From Vicia villosa (Eukaryota > Streptophyta > Magnoliopsida > Fabales > Fabaceae): a stretch of DNA of 64,000 nucleotides. Positions 39,027 through 51,957 of this stretch are shown in pieces. Where the stretch lies: positions 107,177,055 through 107,241,054 of the forward strand of contig NC_081185.1 in assembly GCF_029867415.1 (NCBI RefSeq). Direction: 5' to 3'. The notes beneath the pieces were generated by a model, which saw only the letters and a program-made list of their open reading frames with translations, made no database searches and was not told the DNA's origin. The first letter of the stretch is position 1, and each line of letters starts with the position of its first letter. Position numbers and translations under genes: made by a program.

Positions 39027-39707
39027 CACTTAGACAAGGTTAAAACTATATATCAAAGAAATATTGGACAATTATATTTAATTAAAATTAATAAATTTGT
39101 AACTGAAATATTTAACATTCACACTTCTCTCACCTTCAAAGATAAATTCTTAAGTTATAATTCTCCTTGACTCACGTTTTTTTTAAGGAAAAATATATTA
39201 ATTGAGAAAAAATAAAAGGTTTTAAGTAATCTAAACTCAAATAAAAAGTTCAAGAAATAGGAAAAAGAAAAAACAAACTAAGTTGGGAAAATCAAATCAC
39301 CCTCACCTAGAACTTGCCTACACCAACACAAGCAACCGCGTGCAAAGTAAAAAAATTACACATCTCTTCAAAGGGTGACGTAGAAGTCCCTAAATTTTGT
39401 ACTTTTTTTCCTTTTTCGATTAATCTAATTTTTCTATATCAAAAAACATATTCTAAAAATAATTAGTTGCATAAATTAAATGAGATTCTAGAAAATTGAA
39501 AAAAAAAATTTGAAAATTTGAAATTTAATATTACTAAATTTATTTATTATTCAAATTGTATCCTATACAAAGATAAATATTATGTTCATAAAATATTCAA
39601 TATGTTGACCTATTTAATATTCTTAAAAAATAAAAAATCATTATTTGAATAATTATTTAAAGTTTGAATATAGAGTAAATTGGTTGAATTCATTCACTAA
39701 CTCAGAA

Positions 39708-39711
<4 letters not shown>

Positions 39712-39768
<57 letters not shown>

Positions 39769-39770
39769 AA
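39712..39770. repeat. (AT)n followed by (ATA)n, A/B boundary
   Basis: About 40 bp of AT followed by seven ATA units. Unit boundaries carry such a tract also at 41938-41972, 49262-49367 and 51400-51499. Confidence 0.95.
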
Positions 39771-39923
39771 TCTGATAACTTAAAATGATTTATTAATATA
39801 TCCAAAAATACATATATAAAGAAACTAAGTTTTTGTTTTAAAATTTAATGGCAAATTGAAGTTTGCACGCAACATACTTTACGTAACCTCATTTTTCCCG
39901 CTCTCACGAAATAAACTCACACA

Positions 39924-40186
39924 CCTATAAATTTATTTTTTAGGATATAAATTCTCCTCTTACCAACGTCATTCTCTCACAACAACAAAAAAAAAGAGAA
40001 GACAAAAATTGAAGAAAGAACTTGTGAGTAAGTTGTATCTAACTTTTTGAATCACTTGAATCTCCATTAATAATTTTTACTAACTACAAGTCTAACAAAT
40101 TTATATGTGTTTTTTCATGCATATTTTCTTTAATATTCAATTAATTATACATGTTTGACTAACATGTATAAGTGTGCATGGTGTAG
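39924..40186 (+). promoter_or_regulatory. Core promoter and leader intron of intact MBD-like gene
   Basis: A TATA-like ctataaat lies at 39924-39931. About 100 bp later a leader exon ends at a strong donor, gtgag|taagtt style (GTAAGT at 40028), and a TAG acceptor at 40184-40186 sits 2 nt before the start codon, predicting a 159-bp 5' UTR intron. The donor block is conserved in units B, D and E, damaged in A, and absent from C. The splicing is inferred, not observed. Confidence 0.5.
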
Positions 40187-40188
40187 AC

Positions 40189-40635
40189 ATGAATAGTTCA
40201 AACAACGAAAGTTTTTCAGAAGAAACTAACAAGACGTTGTCAAAAATCAAACATAATAGAGGACTGTCTCATAATACTATCTTGTGTACTTACCATGATA
40301 ATACTTCACCTGGTTATGAATGGTTACTCACAGCATGGGTTGCAGAAGAACGTAGAATGAAGTCCGGCAGGGTTTATAAGGTAATAATTACATGCTTTTG
40401 ATTTATTTTATTTTGTTTCCTTCAATTCAATAGATTGGGGATCAAAGGTGCATCCTTCTTTGTTTTAATATTAACGTTATAACTATCAGAACATTCGTTT
40501 ATATATATAAATATCAAATTTGATATATTTATATTGATTGTGCAGTACTTCTATGATCCAGAAGGAAATCTTTATAAAACCAAGAGTGAGGTTAAAGCAA
40601 AATGGGAGAAAGATGGGTTGGTGCTCATCGACTAA
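40189..40635 (+). CDS. MBD-like mini-protein, 93 aa, unit B (intact)
   Basis: Exon 1 is 40189-40380 (64 codons) and exon 2 is 40546-40635 (29 codons plus TAA), joined in phase 0 across a 165-bp GT-AG intron. The first 40 residues are polar (SSNNESFSEETNKTLSK). The rest resembles a stand-alone methyl-CpG-binding domain: SPGYEWLL, then EERRMKSGRVYK joined to YFYDPEGNLYKTKSEV. This follows the MBD pattern P-G-W...R..G..D-YY..P.G..F.SK.EV. There is no signal peptide or membrane segment. If the fold is right, the product would be a nuclear DNA- or chromatin-binding protein; whether it binds methylated DNA is unknown. It is the only copy of the array with both exons open. The start is the first ATG after the predicted leader acceptor. 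Confidence 0.65.
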
Positions 40636-41043
40636 ATAAAAGTTGATGTGATGATATGTGATATAGCTAGTATTATTTTATATCTAATTCCTTCTTTAAT
40701 AGCTAATGAACCACAAATGTTCATTAATGAGCCGTGTATTTATGTCCATTATGCTTCTCAAGTCAATTATATGACTAGTCTAGAAAATATAAGACTATAT
40801 TTCCCAAATCAAATTACTTAAGGCGTGTTTGTTTCAATGGTTAAAATTACAATCTTGGAAATATTATTTTTGGGAATATTATTATATGGAAATTATTCAC
40901 GTCAATTTGTTTTCCGAGTAATTTAGCTTCCAATTAACATTTATGAAATATATTTAATGTTATTTAGGAGAATACAAGAACAGTTGATATTTAAGACGAC
41001 ATGTTTGAGAAAAAATTTACAATCCATGAAACAAACGCCACTT

Positions 41044-41510
41044 AGACAAGGTTAAAACTATATATCACGGAAATATTGAACAATTATTTTAAATTAAAAT
41101 TGTTAAATTTGTATAAGAAATATTTAACATTCACACTTCTCTCACCTTCAAAGTAAAACTCTTTAATTGTCCTTGAGTCACGTTTTTTTAGGAAAAATAT
41201 ATATTTATTGAGAGAAAATAAAAGGTTTTAAGTAATCTAAACTCAAACAAAAAGTGCAAGAAATAGAAAAAAAAAATAAAACAAAGCATGAAACTATATC
41301 TCAAGGAAATATTGGACAATTATTTTAAATTAAAATTAAGAAATTTGTATGAGAAATCTTTAACATTCACACTTCTCCCACCTTTAAAGTAATACTCTTT
41401 AATTGTCCTTAAGTCACGTTTTTTTAAGGAAAAATATATTAATTGAGAAAAAACTAAACTGAAATAAAAAGTGCAAGAAATAGAAAAAAAAAAAACTAAG
41501 CTTGAAAAAC
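41044..41510. repeat. Internal tandem duplication in unit B
   Basis: A block of about 240 bp (aaactatatatcacgg... to ...gcaagaaatagaaaaaa) is followed at once by a second copy (aaactatatctcaagg...). It includes the LINE-tail-like aaggaaaaatatattaattg segment. The other units hold one copy. Confidence 0.8.
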
Positions 41511-41932
41511 TAAATCACCTTCACCTAGAACTTGCCTACACGGGCACAAGCAACCGCGTGCAAAAAGAAACACTAACCATCTATTAAAAGGGTGACGTAG
41601 TGATCCCTGAAATTTGTACTTTTTCTTCTTTTTTTTATTAATCTAGTTATTATATATCAAAAAATATCTTCTAAATAATTAGTTACATAAATTAAATGAG
41701 ATTTTAGATAATTGAAAAAAAAATTAATTTTTGAAATTAGTATTAAAATTTAATATGAATAAATATATTTATTATTTAATTTGTATCCTATACTAAGATA
41801 AATATTATGTTCATAAAATATTCAATATGTTGACCTATTTAATATTCTTAAAAAACAAAAAATCATTATTTGAAAAATTATTTAAAGTTTCAATATAGAG
41901 TAAATATGTTGAATTCACTCACTAACTCAGTA

Positions 41933-41937
<5 letters not shown>

Positions 41938-41972
<35 letters not shown>
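41938..41972. repeat. (AT)n at the B/C boundary
   Basis: About 35 bp. Immediately after it unit C resumes in the leader intron, so roughly 400 bp (promoter block and leader exon) was lost, probably by slippage or recombination at the AT tract. Confidence 0.9.
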
Positions 41973-41976
<4 letters not shown>

Positions 41977-42052
41977 TTTCATGTATATTTTCTTTAATAT
42001 TCAATTAATTATACATGTTTGACTAACATGTATAAGTGTGCATGGTGTAGAC

Positions 42053-42243
42053 ATGAATCATTCAAACAACGAAAGATTTTTAGAAGAAACAAATAAGATA
42101 TTGTAAAAAATCTAACATAATAGAGGAATGTCTCATAATATTGTCTTGTGTGTTTACCATGACAATACTTCACCTGGCTATGAAGGGTTACTCACAACAT
42201 GGGTGGCAGAAGAACTAGAATCAAGTCTGGCAGGATTTATAAG
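42053..42243 (+). pseudogene. MBD-like exon 1, unit C, nonsense; exon 2 lost
   Basis: Exon 1 has TAA at codon 18 (aagatattgtaaaaa against acgttgtcaaaa) and a 1-bp deletion in the agaacgtag region. Exon 2 is absent: the intron's AT tract runs directly into a LINE, and the unit resumes only in its 3' flank at about 48380. The promoter block is missing too. Confidence 0.75.
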
Positions 42244-42341
42244 GTTTAATTTATTTTATTTTGTTTCCTTCAATTCAATATATTAAGGATCAAAGCTGCA
42301 TCCTTCTTTGTTTTAATCTTAACTTTTTAACTATCAAAACA

Positions 42342-42344
<3 letters not shown>

Positions 42345-42420
<76 letters not shown>
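42345..42420. repeat. (AT)n in unit C intron
   Basis: About 76 bp of pure AT, abutting the 5' end of the LINE insertion. Confidence 0.95.
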
Positions 42421-42423
<3 letters not shown>

Positions 42424-45400
42424 TATGCTTTCTGTATGATTCAGCTGGACCTGCAGAAAGCATACGATATGGTTGACTGGAATGCTTTGGTTTCCATTCT
42501 GCAAGAGTTAGGAATGCCCCTACTGTTTACACATTGGATCAAGACTGTTGTTCAGAATGTCTCCTATGAGTTTAATGTTAATGGTCATATCACTGATGCC
42601 ATGCAGGCTAGGAGAGGGCTAAGGCAAGGAGAACCAATCTCCCCCTACTCTTTGTCTTAATGATGGAGTACTTTGATAGGCTCTTGAAGAAATTGGCAGC
42701 TACCTCTGACTTCAAGTTTCATTCGAAGTGTGAGAAAATTGGGTTAACTAATCTGACGTTTGCAGATGACATCTTGCTTTTCTGTAGAGGGGATGCAAAC
42801 TCTGTGCAAAGGATGCTCAAGGCTGTCAAGGACTTTTCTAACTCCACAGGTATGATTTTGAGCCCTAGTAAGTGTAATGTCTTCTGTGGTGGCATGACTG
42901 TAGAGATGAAAGAGAGCATAGTGCAACTTACCGGCTTTACTGAAGGCCAGCTCCCTATGAAGTATCTTGGAGTGCCCATTACTAGTAAAAGGTTAAGTAT
43001 CAATCATTATTTACCTTTGATAGACAAGATAATGCATAGAATCACTCATTGGACTGCAAAGCTGCTCAGTTACTCTAGCAGACTGTTACTTGTTAGAAGT
43101 GTGCTTATAGCCATCACCCAATATTGGATGCAATGTGTGGACCGTCCTTTCGGGCCATACCCCTCCCGTGGGTGGGATACGTGAACTGACTCTTTTTTGT
43201 CGATCGGACGCTTTCGCGTCTCTTTTTGAAAAAGTTTACAGAGTCGCCACCGACCTTTTATTTTATCCAATGAAGGAAAGGTTTATAAAAGAAACAGAAA
43301 AAAGACCTTTGAGAGATTCTGGGTAAGGGGGTAGGTTATACAAAGGGAAGGTGTTAGCACCCTTTGTATCCATGGTTATCCATGGGCTCTTTAGTTTGCT
43401 TAGCTCATTTGCTTTACTTTTCAATTGATTCGGAATGCTTTACCTGTGTTTTTGAAATACCTTTGCAAATAGAATTTGTAATGATCCTTGTGCGGATATA
43501 TACAAATGCTTGTTTATCTTTCGAAAGATGTTTTGAAAAGATCGTTAATTTTGTAATGATCCGTGTTTGGATGTATACAAAATATTGTCTTTTGGAAAAT
43601 TCGTTTTAAAAAAACAACAGTGTATGAGAATTTTGTTTGTTTTGATTTTGAGCAAGCAAACTAGGAGGTCTACCCTGAGTTAGGAGGTCTTTATCCTTGT
43701 TCCCTTTAAAAATCTATCCATTCGTCGGATATAAACAAAAGGTTCGATTTTGTACTCGAAACAGTAGAAATGTAACTTTGATTTTGAAAAGAGTGAAAAG
43801 GGGTTACCCTAGGAGGTGCAAATGTGATTGTGATTGAATTCAGGTATTTATCTTTGAAGTTAGTGATCTGACGGTTCAGTTTTATCTTTGACATACACGC
43901 AGTTTATATGGGTGCTGGAAATTAAAATGCGGAAATGTAAAGTGCAGAAAGTAAATCTACGCTATTACATCGATTGTGCGGGAAATGTAAACTAGCCTAT
44001 TTACATGAATTTGACATCCTATACATTTATCTAGGAATTTAAATTGTAATAAATAAAAGGCATGTTTTTGTATTTTTGTGATTTATTTTAAATATAATTA
44101 ATGCATTATTAATTAATTTAAAAGAAAGAAAAGATGGAAATATGATTAAACCTAGCAAATAAGTTTAAAAATATGTACAAAATGTTTGTTAACTGATTTT
44201 TAGAACAAAACTAATTTTTTTTGTAATTTTTGAAATTGTTTTTGGATTTTTTAAGTTAATTAAAACATAATTATATAAATAATTACACAAATAATTAAAA
44301 CTTAATGATAAAATTATCCTAAATATGTACAAAATTAGTTTATGATATATAAACAGTATTTAACACAAAGAACAATTTTTTTTTTATGATTTTTTTTGAC
44401 TAATTAAAATAATTAATAAGCAAATATATAAATACATACTAATTAATTATGTAAAATATTGAAATTTTGAAGAAAAATAAAATATTTTTATTTCAGGAAA
44501 TAATATATTATTTTAGAAGTTTAAAATATTTTTTGTGAATTTTTTTTGGGATTTTTTAACTATTTTTAATTAATTTATCAAAGAAACTAAAATAAAAATA
44601 GAAAATAAAATTAAAAATAGAAAGGATACTGATTCAGTGTGGTGAGGAGCTGAGGCTCCATGGTGTGCATGCGTGTTATGATCATTGGATGTGTTTTTAG
44701 TGGAGATCAACGGATTAGATTGAGGAGAGCATGATAAGCTTGGGTGAGCTGTACGCGTGTGATCCACCAGAGTTTATATAAGTCAAGCTGGGACCCACAT
44801 TTTTAAATGGCAACCAATCACGTTTTATCATTTTGCCACACAAGCGATGGACTTATTGACTAGCCAATGGAAATGCTGGAAAGAGCCACGCGTGCGCTGA
44901 CCCTTGCCCTAAGACTCGCTGACTGCCGGAACAGTGATTCCGGTCGTCTTCTCCGGCGAGGTGGTTCCTCCAACTGCAAAAATACGTTAGCTAAACACCA
45001 AAGGAAGACCCTACCCCCCTAAATCGAGGTCTGGGAATCCGTTGGTGGGGTTAGTTTGGACTAAAAATGCTTGTATTAAGAGATTCGAAGAGAAATATGA
45101 ACACACGGTTGATCATGGCAACCTATGTTCTGGACGTTAGCACCCTCATGATAGGGTTCAAACCTGGTCTAATGATCATTACAAGCTCAACCATAACCGT
45201 GAGACATGATAACAACAGATGAATAGAGAGTTTGAATTCAATGAAAATTTACCAAGTCGGAGAGTGAGAGAACTTGAGTTTCAGGCCTCTAAGAACTTGG
45301 TTATTGATCTGGACTTACTCAAGCAAGTACCAGGAGATGATTTAAGGACTTAGTTTGTATTGAAACTAGCTGCAAATTTGAATACGAATTTTTGAATTTT

Positions 45401-48379
45401 TTGATTATTTTTTGAAATATAAAGAGAGTTTATGCTATCTTCTTGCTATATTTCGTGTGTCTGTACATTGAGGAAGTATCCTAGCCTATTTATAAGCCAA
45501 AGGCTGCTTGGACACTAAGCTAAAAGCTTTGAAGAGCTTTGTTGAAATTTTGATTTTTAAAATATTAAAAACCTTGAATTTTTGACCAAGTCTTGACTTG
45601 CCTTCAATGCTCTTGCCTTGCTCTTCAATTCTTGCAGAAAAATCAAAGATTCTTGGTGGTGAGTCATGCTTGGAGGCCAAGCAACCATTATCCATGCATT
45701 TTCCTTTTAATTTTAATCTTAAAGTAAGATAAAATTATGCAAAAAAAAATGGCCAATAAAGATGTGGGCTTTGTCTTGGTCGTGGGAGGCCCATAGTAAC
45801 ATGGCAAAGATGTTTGGACCATAAAAACTTGGACTCATTTGGAAAAAAAACATTTTTGAGCAATGTTGATTTCATGCGTTTTCCCAAAATTTAGCCAACT
45901 TCAACAAGGTGTAAATCCTTCAATTTTTGTCATATGAAGGAGATCTTGCACTTTTTGGAAACCTCAAAGAGTCCTCTAACCAATGTCTTTGGTCTCATAT
46001 CAAAATGATTTTTGGTTCTCCTTGTGTGTCCATTTGAAAAAAGTGTCTTTTTGTTGACTTTGAAAATGACCTGTAATGTCTTTGGCCATATTTTTCAAAT
46101 GGTGAATGCTATGACCATGGGATCAATTGCATTTGAAAGATAATTGAATTTCCTTCAAAATGAGCTTTGGTTGGCATTTTTTGGATGAAGGATGAGAGAG
46201 TTATGATCAGTCAAAGTTGAGTTGACTTTTCAGGCAAAAACCCTAATTTTGAATCTTAGGGTTTTGTTGATTTTTGATCTTTCCTTGATGAATTGTGATC
46301 ATCCAATGATCAAATGTTGAATCCTTTGACAAAATATGGACTTTGACAAAAAATTTCATTTTTGACTGTCAGTTGACTTTTTTGGTCAAACGGGTCGTCT
46401 GTTGACTGTTTGAGCTGCTGACGGTGCGTCTGAGTGAATTGAAGTTTGAAAATTTGTATGATGGTACTTTGAGATGTATGGATGTATATGAAATCCATTT
46501 GAGCTCTCAAAAACTTGTTGCTCCTGTTAAAACAAGAAAAACCCTGATTAGGGACTGTCTGTATAGGAGGCAGTTAAGCGTACCTGATTTTTGTGCAGTG
46601 TTGAGTTTCTGCTAATCGCGTGATATTCAGAAGACTTCTAACACAAAAATCTTGGAAATTTGAATTGTGAATGATTGATTTGATTGATTGTACAAATCAC
46701 TGAGAATTGTACTGTCTGCAGTCTGGCTGTCAACTGACTGTTCGTGTACTGAAGCAGCAGTTAAAGTGAAAAATCAACTGTCAAAGTTAATTTTCTTTTT
46801 TGTTGTTATTTTTGTTTTTGTTTGGTGTGAAGCATGAAAATTTATTTACATGACTTGTTAGAAAACAGAAACATAATAAATAACTGATATTTACGGTATG
46901 CGGGCAAAATTACCGATAATAACCTGAAAATTGTTTACTGCACAGAAATAGAAATATTTGACTGGCAGAAAACACACAAGTTAAGATTTGATTTTTGAAA
47001 AAGAGATTTGAAAAGATTTTGAAAATAATGGAATATAGCACAAAAGTTAGTGGGAAAACAAAAACAATTGTTACCAGTACAGTGTGAGTTTCCTGCTTTT
47101 GCGCCTGCAAAAAGATTTAACCCTGCATGAACTGTGTTAGTACTATTTATCTGTAAAATAAATAAATAGTATTTGTGAAGTAAAGAACAGTATTTGGCGT
47201 TTGCGTAAGAATAAATTCCACTGTAAGCCAAGTTACTGTGTAAGAAAAATTCTGAAAACCAAGTTCTTCATATGTCAGGATATTTTGAAAAAATCCATGT
47301 TTATATGAGACTCTTAATTTTCATATTGAAACTTTCCTGAAAAAAGAAGTGGGCAAATTTTGGGGTATAACACAATGCCTACCTTTGCCTCAATATGTGA
47401 TCAATAAAATAGAATCTATGTGCAGAACTTTTGTTTGGACAGGTAATATTGCTGCAAGCAGGAAGAGTCCAATTGCATGGAAAACTATTTGCAAGCCCAA
47501 AGCACAGGGTGGATTAGGGGTGATCAACCTCACACTGTGGAACAAAATTACAATGCTAAAATGTTTGTGGAATATTTGCATGAAGTCTGACAATATGTGG
47601 GTCAAATGGGTCCATATGTACTACTTGAAGGGGCAAGATGTGATGGCAGCTAAGATTACTCAGAATTGCTCTTGGGTGATGAAGAGGATCTTAGATTTAA
47701 GGGGGGTAACTCAGCATTATCTCCAGATTTGGACTAACAATCTACACCAGCAAAAATTCAGCATGCATATGCTATATGATGATATGATTGAAGAGTCCCC
47801 AACTGTGGAATGGAGGTGACTGTTCCAGAGAAATGCGGCAAGGCCCGGGGCTCGGTTCATTACTTGGCTCCTATGCCATGGTAAATTAGCTAAAAAAGAT
47901 AGACTCCATCGATTCAATATGATTATGGACACTGAGTGCAGCATCTACCGGGTAATAGAGGAGACTATTCCCCATCTGTTTTTTGATTGCAATGAGAATG
48001 CTGCAGTGTGGATTCAGGTTTTACTTTGGCTTGGTATAGTACACCAACCTCTCCCTTGGGTGGATGAATTGAGGTGGGTAATTCGTGAAGTAACTAGGAA
48101 AGGATGGAGAGCTTGCCTTCTCAAATTAGCATTCACCGAGACTATCTATGGGATTTGGCAAAGGAGAAATTCCATCGTTTTTAAACAGACGACAAATAGA
48201 GATATCTTACAAAGTATTTTAGATAATATTGTATATAGGGGCTGGCAATACAAAAAGACTAGGAAACATATGGCTCTTTTGATGTTATAGGTTGTTTGAT
48301 GGGTTGGATCTAGAATCACCCTTTGTATTAAACTGTTTTTTGATAGTAATATATACTTTATTTGCTTCAAAAAAAAAAA
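42421..48379 (+). mobile_element. 5'-truncated L1-type LINE, split by a solo LTR
   Basis: Begins inside the reverse transcriptase (MIQLDLQKAYDMVDW) and continues through RRGLRQGEPISP and LTNLTFADDILLFCRGD. After the solo LTR it resumes with LPLPQYVINKIESMCRTFVW, GGLGVINLTLWN and a zf-RVT region (ITWLLCHGKL, then ETIPHLFFDC). It ends in aaaaaaaaaaa at 48369-48379. Lesions are a frameshift near 42650 and a TGA near 47818, besides the LTR. It replaces exon 2 of unit C, so insertion was coupled to, or followed by, a deletion. No clear target duplication was found. Confidence 0.85.
43136..47372 (-). mobile_element. Solo Ogre-like LTR, 4237 bp
   Basis: The minus-strand start is TGTTATACCCCAAAATTTGC and the end is ...GGACGGTCCACA (TG...CA). 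A perfect 5-bp target duplication, caatg, lies at 43131-43135 and 47373-47377. Removing the insert restores the LINE frame (WMQC then LPLPQY). Near its end it holds the block cataaccatgg/caaagggtg...cctttgtata and gtcggtggcgactct, shared with the LTR at 58106-61429 and typical of Ogre-type Ty3/gypsy elements of legumes. There is no internal domain, so it is a solo LTR from recombination between two LTRs. The frames inside have no known domain. Confidence 0.92.
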
Positions 48380-49260
48380 CATTTCAGTCTTGGAAATATT
48401 ATTTTTGGAAATATCATTATAAGGAAATTATTCACGTCAATTTATTTGGCGAGTAATTTAGCTTCCAATAAACATTTATGAAATATATTTAATATTATTT
48501 AGGAGAACACAAGAATAGTTCATATTTAAGACCACATAATAAATTTGTAATCCATGAAACAAACGCCACTTAGACAAAGTTAAAACTATACATCAAGAAA
48601 ATATTAGACAATTATTTTAAATTAAAATTAAGAATTTTGTATAAGAAATACTTAACATTCACACTTTTCCCACCTTCAAAGTAAAACTCTCAAGTCATAA
48701 TTGTCCTTGAGGCACATGTTTTTTAAGGAAAAATATATTAATTGAGAAATAGAAAGAAAAAAAACAAACTAAGCTTGAAAAACCAAATCATTCTCACCTA
48801 GAACCGGCCTACACTAGCACAAGCAAATGCGTGCAAAAAAAAAAAATAATACCCATCTAAATATGTCTGTAAAATAATCATCCAAAAATATACACCGGTT
48901 TAATAGTAGGGACTAAAACTAGATACATAATAATTTTGTATGGACCAAAACATGTTATTTTTTTAATCGGGACAACAGACATAATTTGATAATTTTAAAG
49001 GGATCAAAAACATATTTAACCCTAAATTAAATGAGATTCTAGATAATTAAAAAAAAATTGAAATTAGTTTTAAAATTTAATATGAGTAAATATATTTATT
49101 ATTTAAATTGTATTCTATACTAAGATAAATATTATGTTCATAAAATATTTAATATGTTGACTTATTTAATATTCTTAAAAAATATAAAATCATTATTTGA
49201 GTAATTATTTAAAGTTTTAATATAGAGTAAATTGGTTGAATTCACTCACTAACTAACTCA

Positions 49261-49369
<109 letters not shown>

Positions 49370-49865
49370 AAATAGTGTTCTATTGATTTGATAACTTAAA
49401 ATGGTTTATTAATATATCTAAAATTATATTCCAATTAGAACACCCCAAGAAAAAAAACTGGAAAAAGAATACATATATAAAAAAATTAAGCTTTTATTTT
49501 AAAATCTAACAGCAAATTGAGGTTTTAAAATCTAACGCAATATATTTTACATTACTTCTTTTTCTCGCCCTCACAAAATAAACTCACACACCTACATACC
49601 TATATATTTATTTTTGAGAATATAAGTTCACCTCTTACCAATGTCATTCTCTCACAACAACAAAATAAGAGAAGAAGAAAAATTAAAGGAAGAACTTGTG
49701 GGTAAGTTGTATATAAACTTTTTGAATCATTTGAATTTCCATTCACAATTTTTACTAACTACAACTCTAACAAATTTATATGTGTTTTCTTATGTGTATT
49801 TTTTTTAATATTCAATTAATTATACATGTTTCACTAACATGTATAAGTGTGGATGGTGTAGACAT

Positions 49866-50202
49866 ATGAATCATTTAAACAACAAAAAAAATTCAGAAAA
49901 ACAAACAAAACATTGTCAAAAATCAAATATAATAGAGGTCTGTCTCATAATATTGTCTTGTGTACTTACCATGACAATACTCCATCTGGCAGGATTTATA
50001 AGGTAACAATGAGATGCATTTAATTTATTATATTTTGTTTCCTTCAATTCAATAGATTGAGGATCAAAGGTGCGTCCTTCTTTCTTTTGATATATTTATT
50101 CTAATTGTGTAGTACTTCTTTGATCTAGAAGGAAATCTTTTTAAAAGCAAGAGTGTGGTTAAAGCAACATGGGAGGAAGATGGGTTGGTGCTCATGGACT
50201 AA
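49866..50202 (+). pseudogene. MBD-like mini-gene, unit D, deletion
   Basis: Exon 1 is 49866-50002 and exon 2 is 50113-50202. Exon 1 is frameshifted in the gttttcag region and lacks about 61 bp between two ctggc repeats (ccatctggc joined to aggatttataag), which removes the YEWLL...EERMKS segment. Exon 2 is full length (30 codons with stop), with D to L and Y to F changes (YFFDLEGNLFKSKS). It cannot encode the domain. Confidence 0.75.
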
Positions 50203-50534
50203 ATAAAAGTTGATGTGATGATATGTGATATAGTCAGTGTTATTTTATATCTAATCTCTTCTTTAATAGTTAATGAACTAGAGATGTTCATTAATGAGTG
50301 TTGTATTTATGTCCATTATGCTTCTCAAGTCAATTATATGATTAGTTCAGAAAATATAAGACTATATATTTCTCAAAGCAAATTTCTTAAGGTGTGTTCG
50401 TTTTAAGGAATAAAATTACAATCTTGGAAATATTATTTTGAGAATATTATTATATGGAAATTATTCACCTCTATTTATTTGGCGAGTAATTTAGCTTCCA
50501 ATAAACATTTATGAAATATATTTAATGTTATTTA

Positions 50535-50687
50535 TATATTTTTTGGTTTCTCACCACCGATATAATCCGGTTGAGGGTCAGTTCTAACATTAAGTGGTTT
50601 CAGTCCCCCTCTTACCACAATTTCGTTGAATCAAACGGTAACAAAGTTCAGTGCCAATCACTACTGAACCAACTAACGATTAGTTTA
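50535..50687 (-). mobile_element. tRNA-derived SINE, 153 bp
   Basis: On the minus strand it starts GTTTAGTTGG-like with TTGGTTCAGTAGTGATTGGC (A box) and CGTTTGATTCAACG (degenerate B box), then GGTGGTGAGAAACC and an AT-rich tail. This is the layout of a common legume/Solanaceae SINE family. Target duplications of 14 bp, tttaatgttattta and tttagtgttattta (50521-50534, 50688-50701), flank it. Sister units read tttaatgttatttaggag without the insert. Confidence 0.82.
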
Positions 50688-51395
50688 TTTAGTGTTATTT
50701 AGGAGAACACAAGTACAGTTCATATTTAAGACCACATAATAAATTTACAACCCATAAAACAAACACCACTTAGACAAGGTTAAGACTATATATCAAAGGA
50801 AATATTGGACCATTATTTTAAATTAAAAGTAAAAAATTTGTATGAGAAATCTTTAACATTCACACTTCTCCCATCTTTAAAGGAAAACTGTTAAAATTAT
50901 AATTCTCCTTGATTCAAGTTTTTTTAAAAGGAAAACTATATTAATTGAGAAAAAATTAAAGGGTTTAAGTAATGTAAACTAAAACCAAAAGTGCAAGAAA
51001 TAAAAAGAAAAAATAAACTAAACTTGAAAAACCAAATCACCCTCAACTAGAACCTGCCTACACCAGTACAAGTAATCGCGAGCAGAGAAAAACATTACAC
51101 ATCCCTTCAAAGGATGATGTAGAGGCCCCTAAAGATATATTCTAAAAATAATTAATTACATAAATTAATTGAGATTCTAGATAATTGAAGAAATTTTTTT
51201 AATTAGTTTTAAAATTTAATATTAATAATTTTTTTTAATTTAAACTGTATTCTATATTAAGTTAAATATTATGTTGAAAAAATATTCAATGTGTTGACCT
51301 ATTTAATGTTCTTACAAAATAATAATCAATATTTGAATAATTATTTAATATTATAATATAGAATAAATTGGTTGAATTGTGTCATAAACTCAAAA

Positions 51396-51502
<107 letters not shown>

Positions 51503-51957
51503 ATAATGATTTATTAATATACCTAAAATTGTATTCAAATTAGAACAAGCCAAGAAAAAAACTGGAAAAAATACATATAAAGAGAAATTTAGCTTTTATT
51601 TTAAAACCAAACGACAAATTGAGGTTTGCACGCAATATACTTTACCTAACTTCATTTCTTCGCCCTCAGGAAATAAACTCACACACTTACACACCTATAT
51701 ATTTATTTTTGGAGGATATAAATTCACCTGTTACCAACGCCATTCTCTCACACCAACAAAAAAACAGAAGAAAAAAATTAAAGGAAGAACTTGTGGGTAA
51801 GTTGTATATAAACTTTTCGAAACATTTGAATCTCCGTTCATAGTTTTTACTAACTACAACTTTAGCAAATTTAGATGTGTTTTTCTTGCACATTTTCTTT
51901 AATATTCAATTAATTATACATTTTTGACTAACATGTATAAGTGTGCATGGTGTAGAC

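Noticed and set aside
43364..43609. 81-codon frame with a hydrophobic start
   Set aside because: It lies inside the antisense solo Ogre-like LTR and has no known domain.
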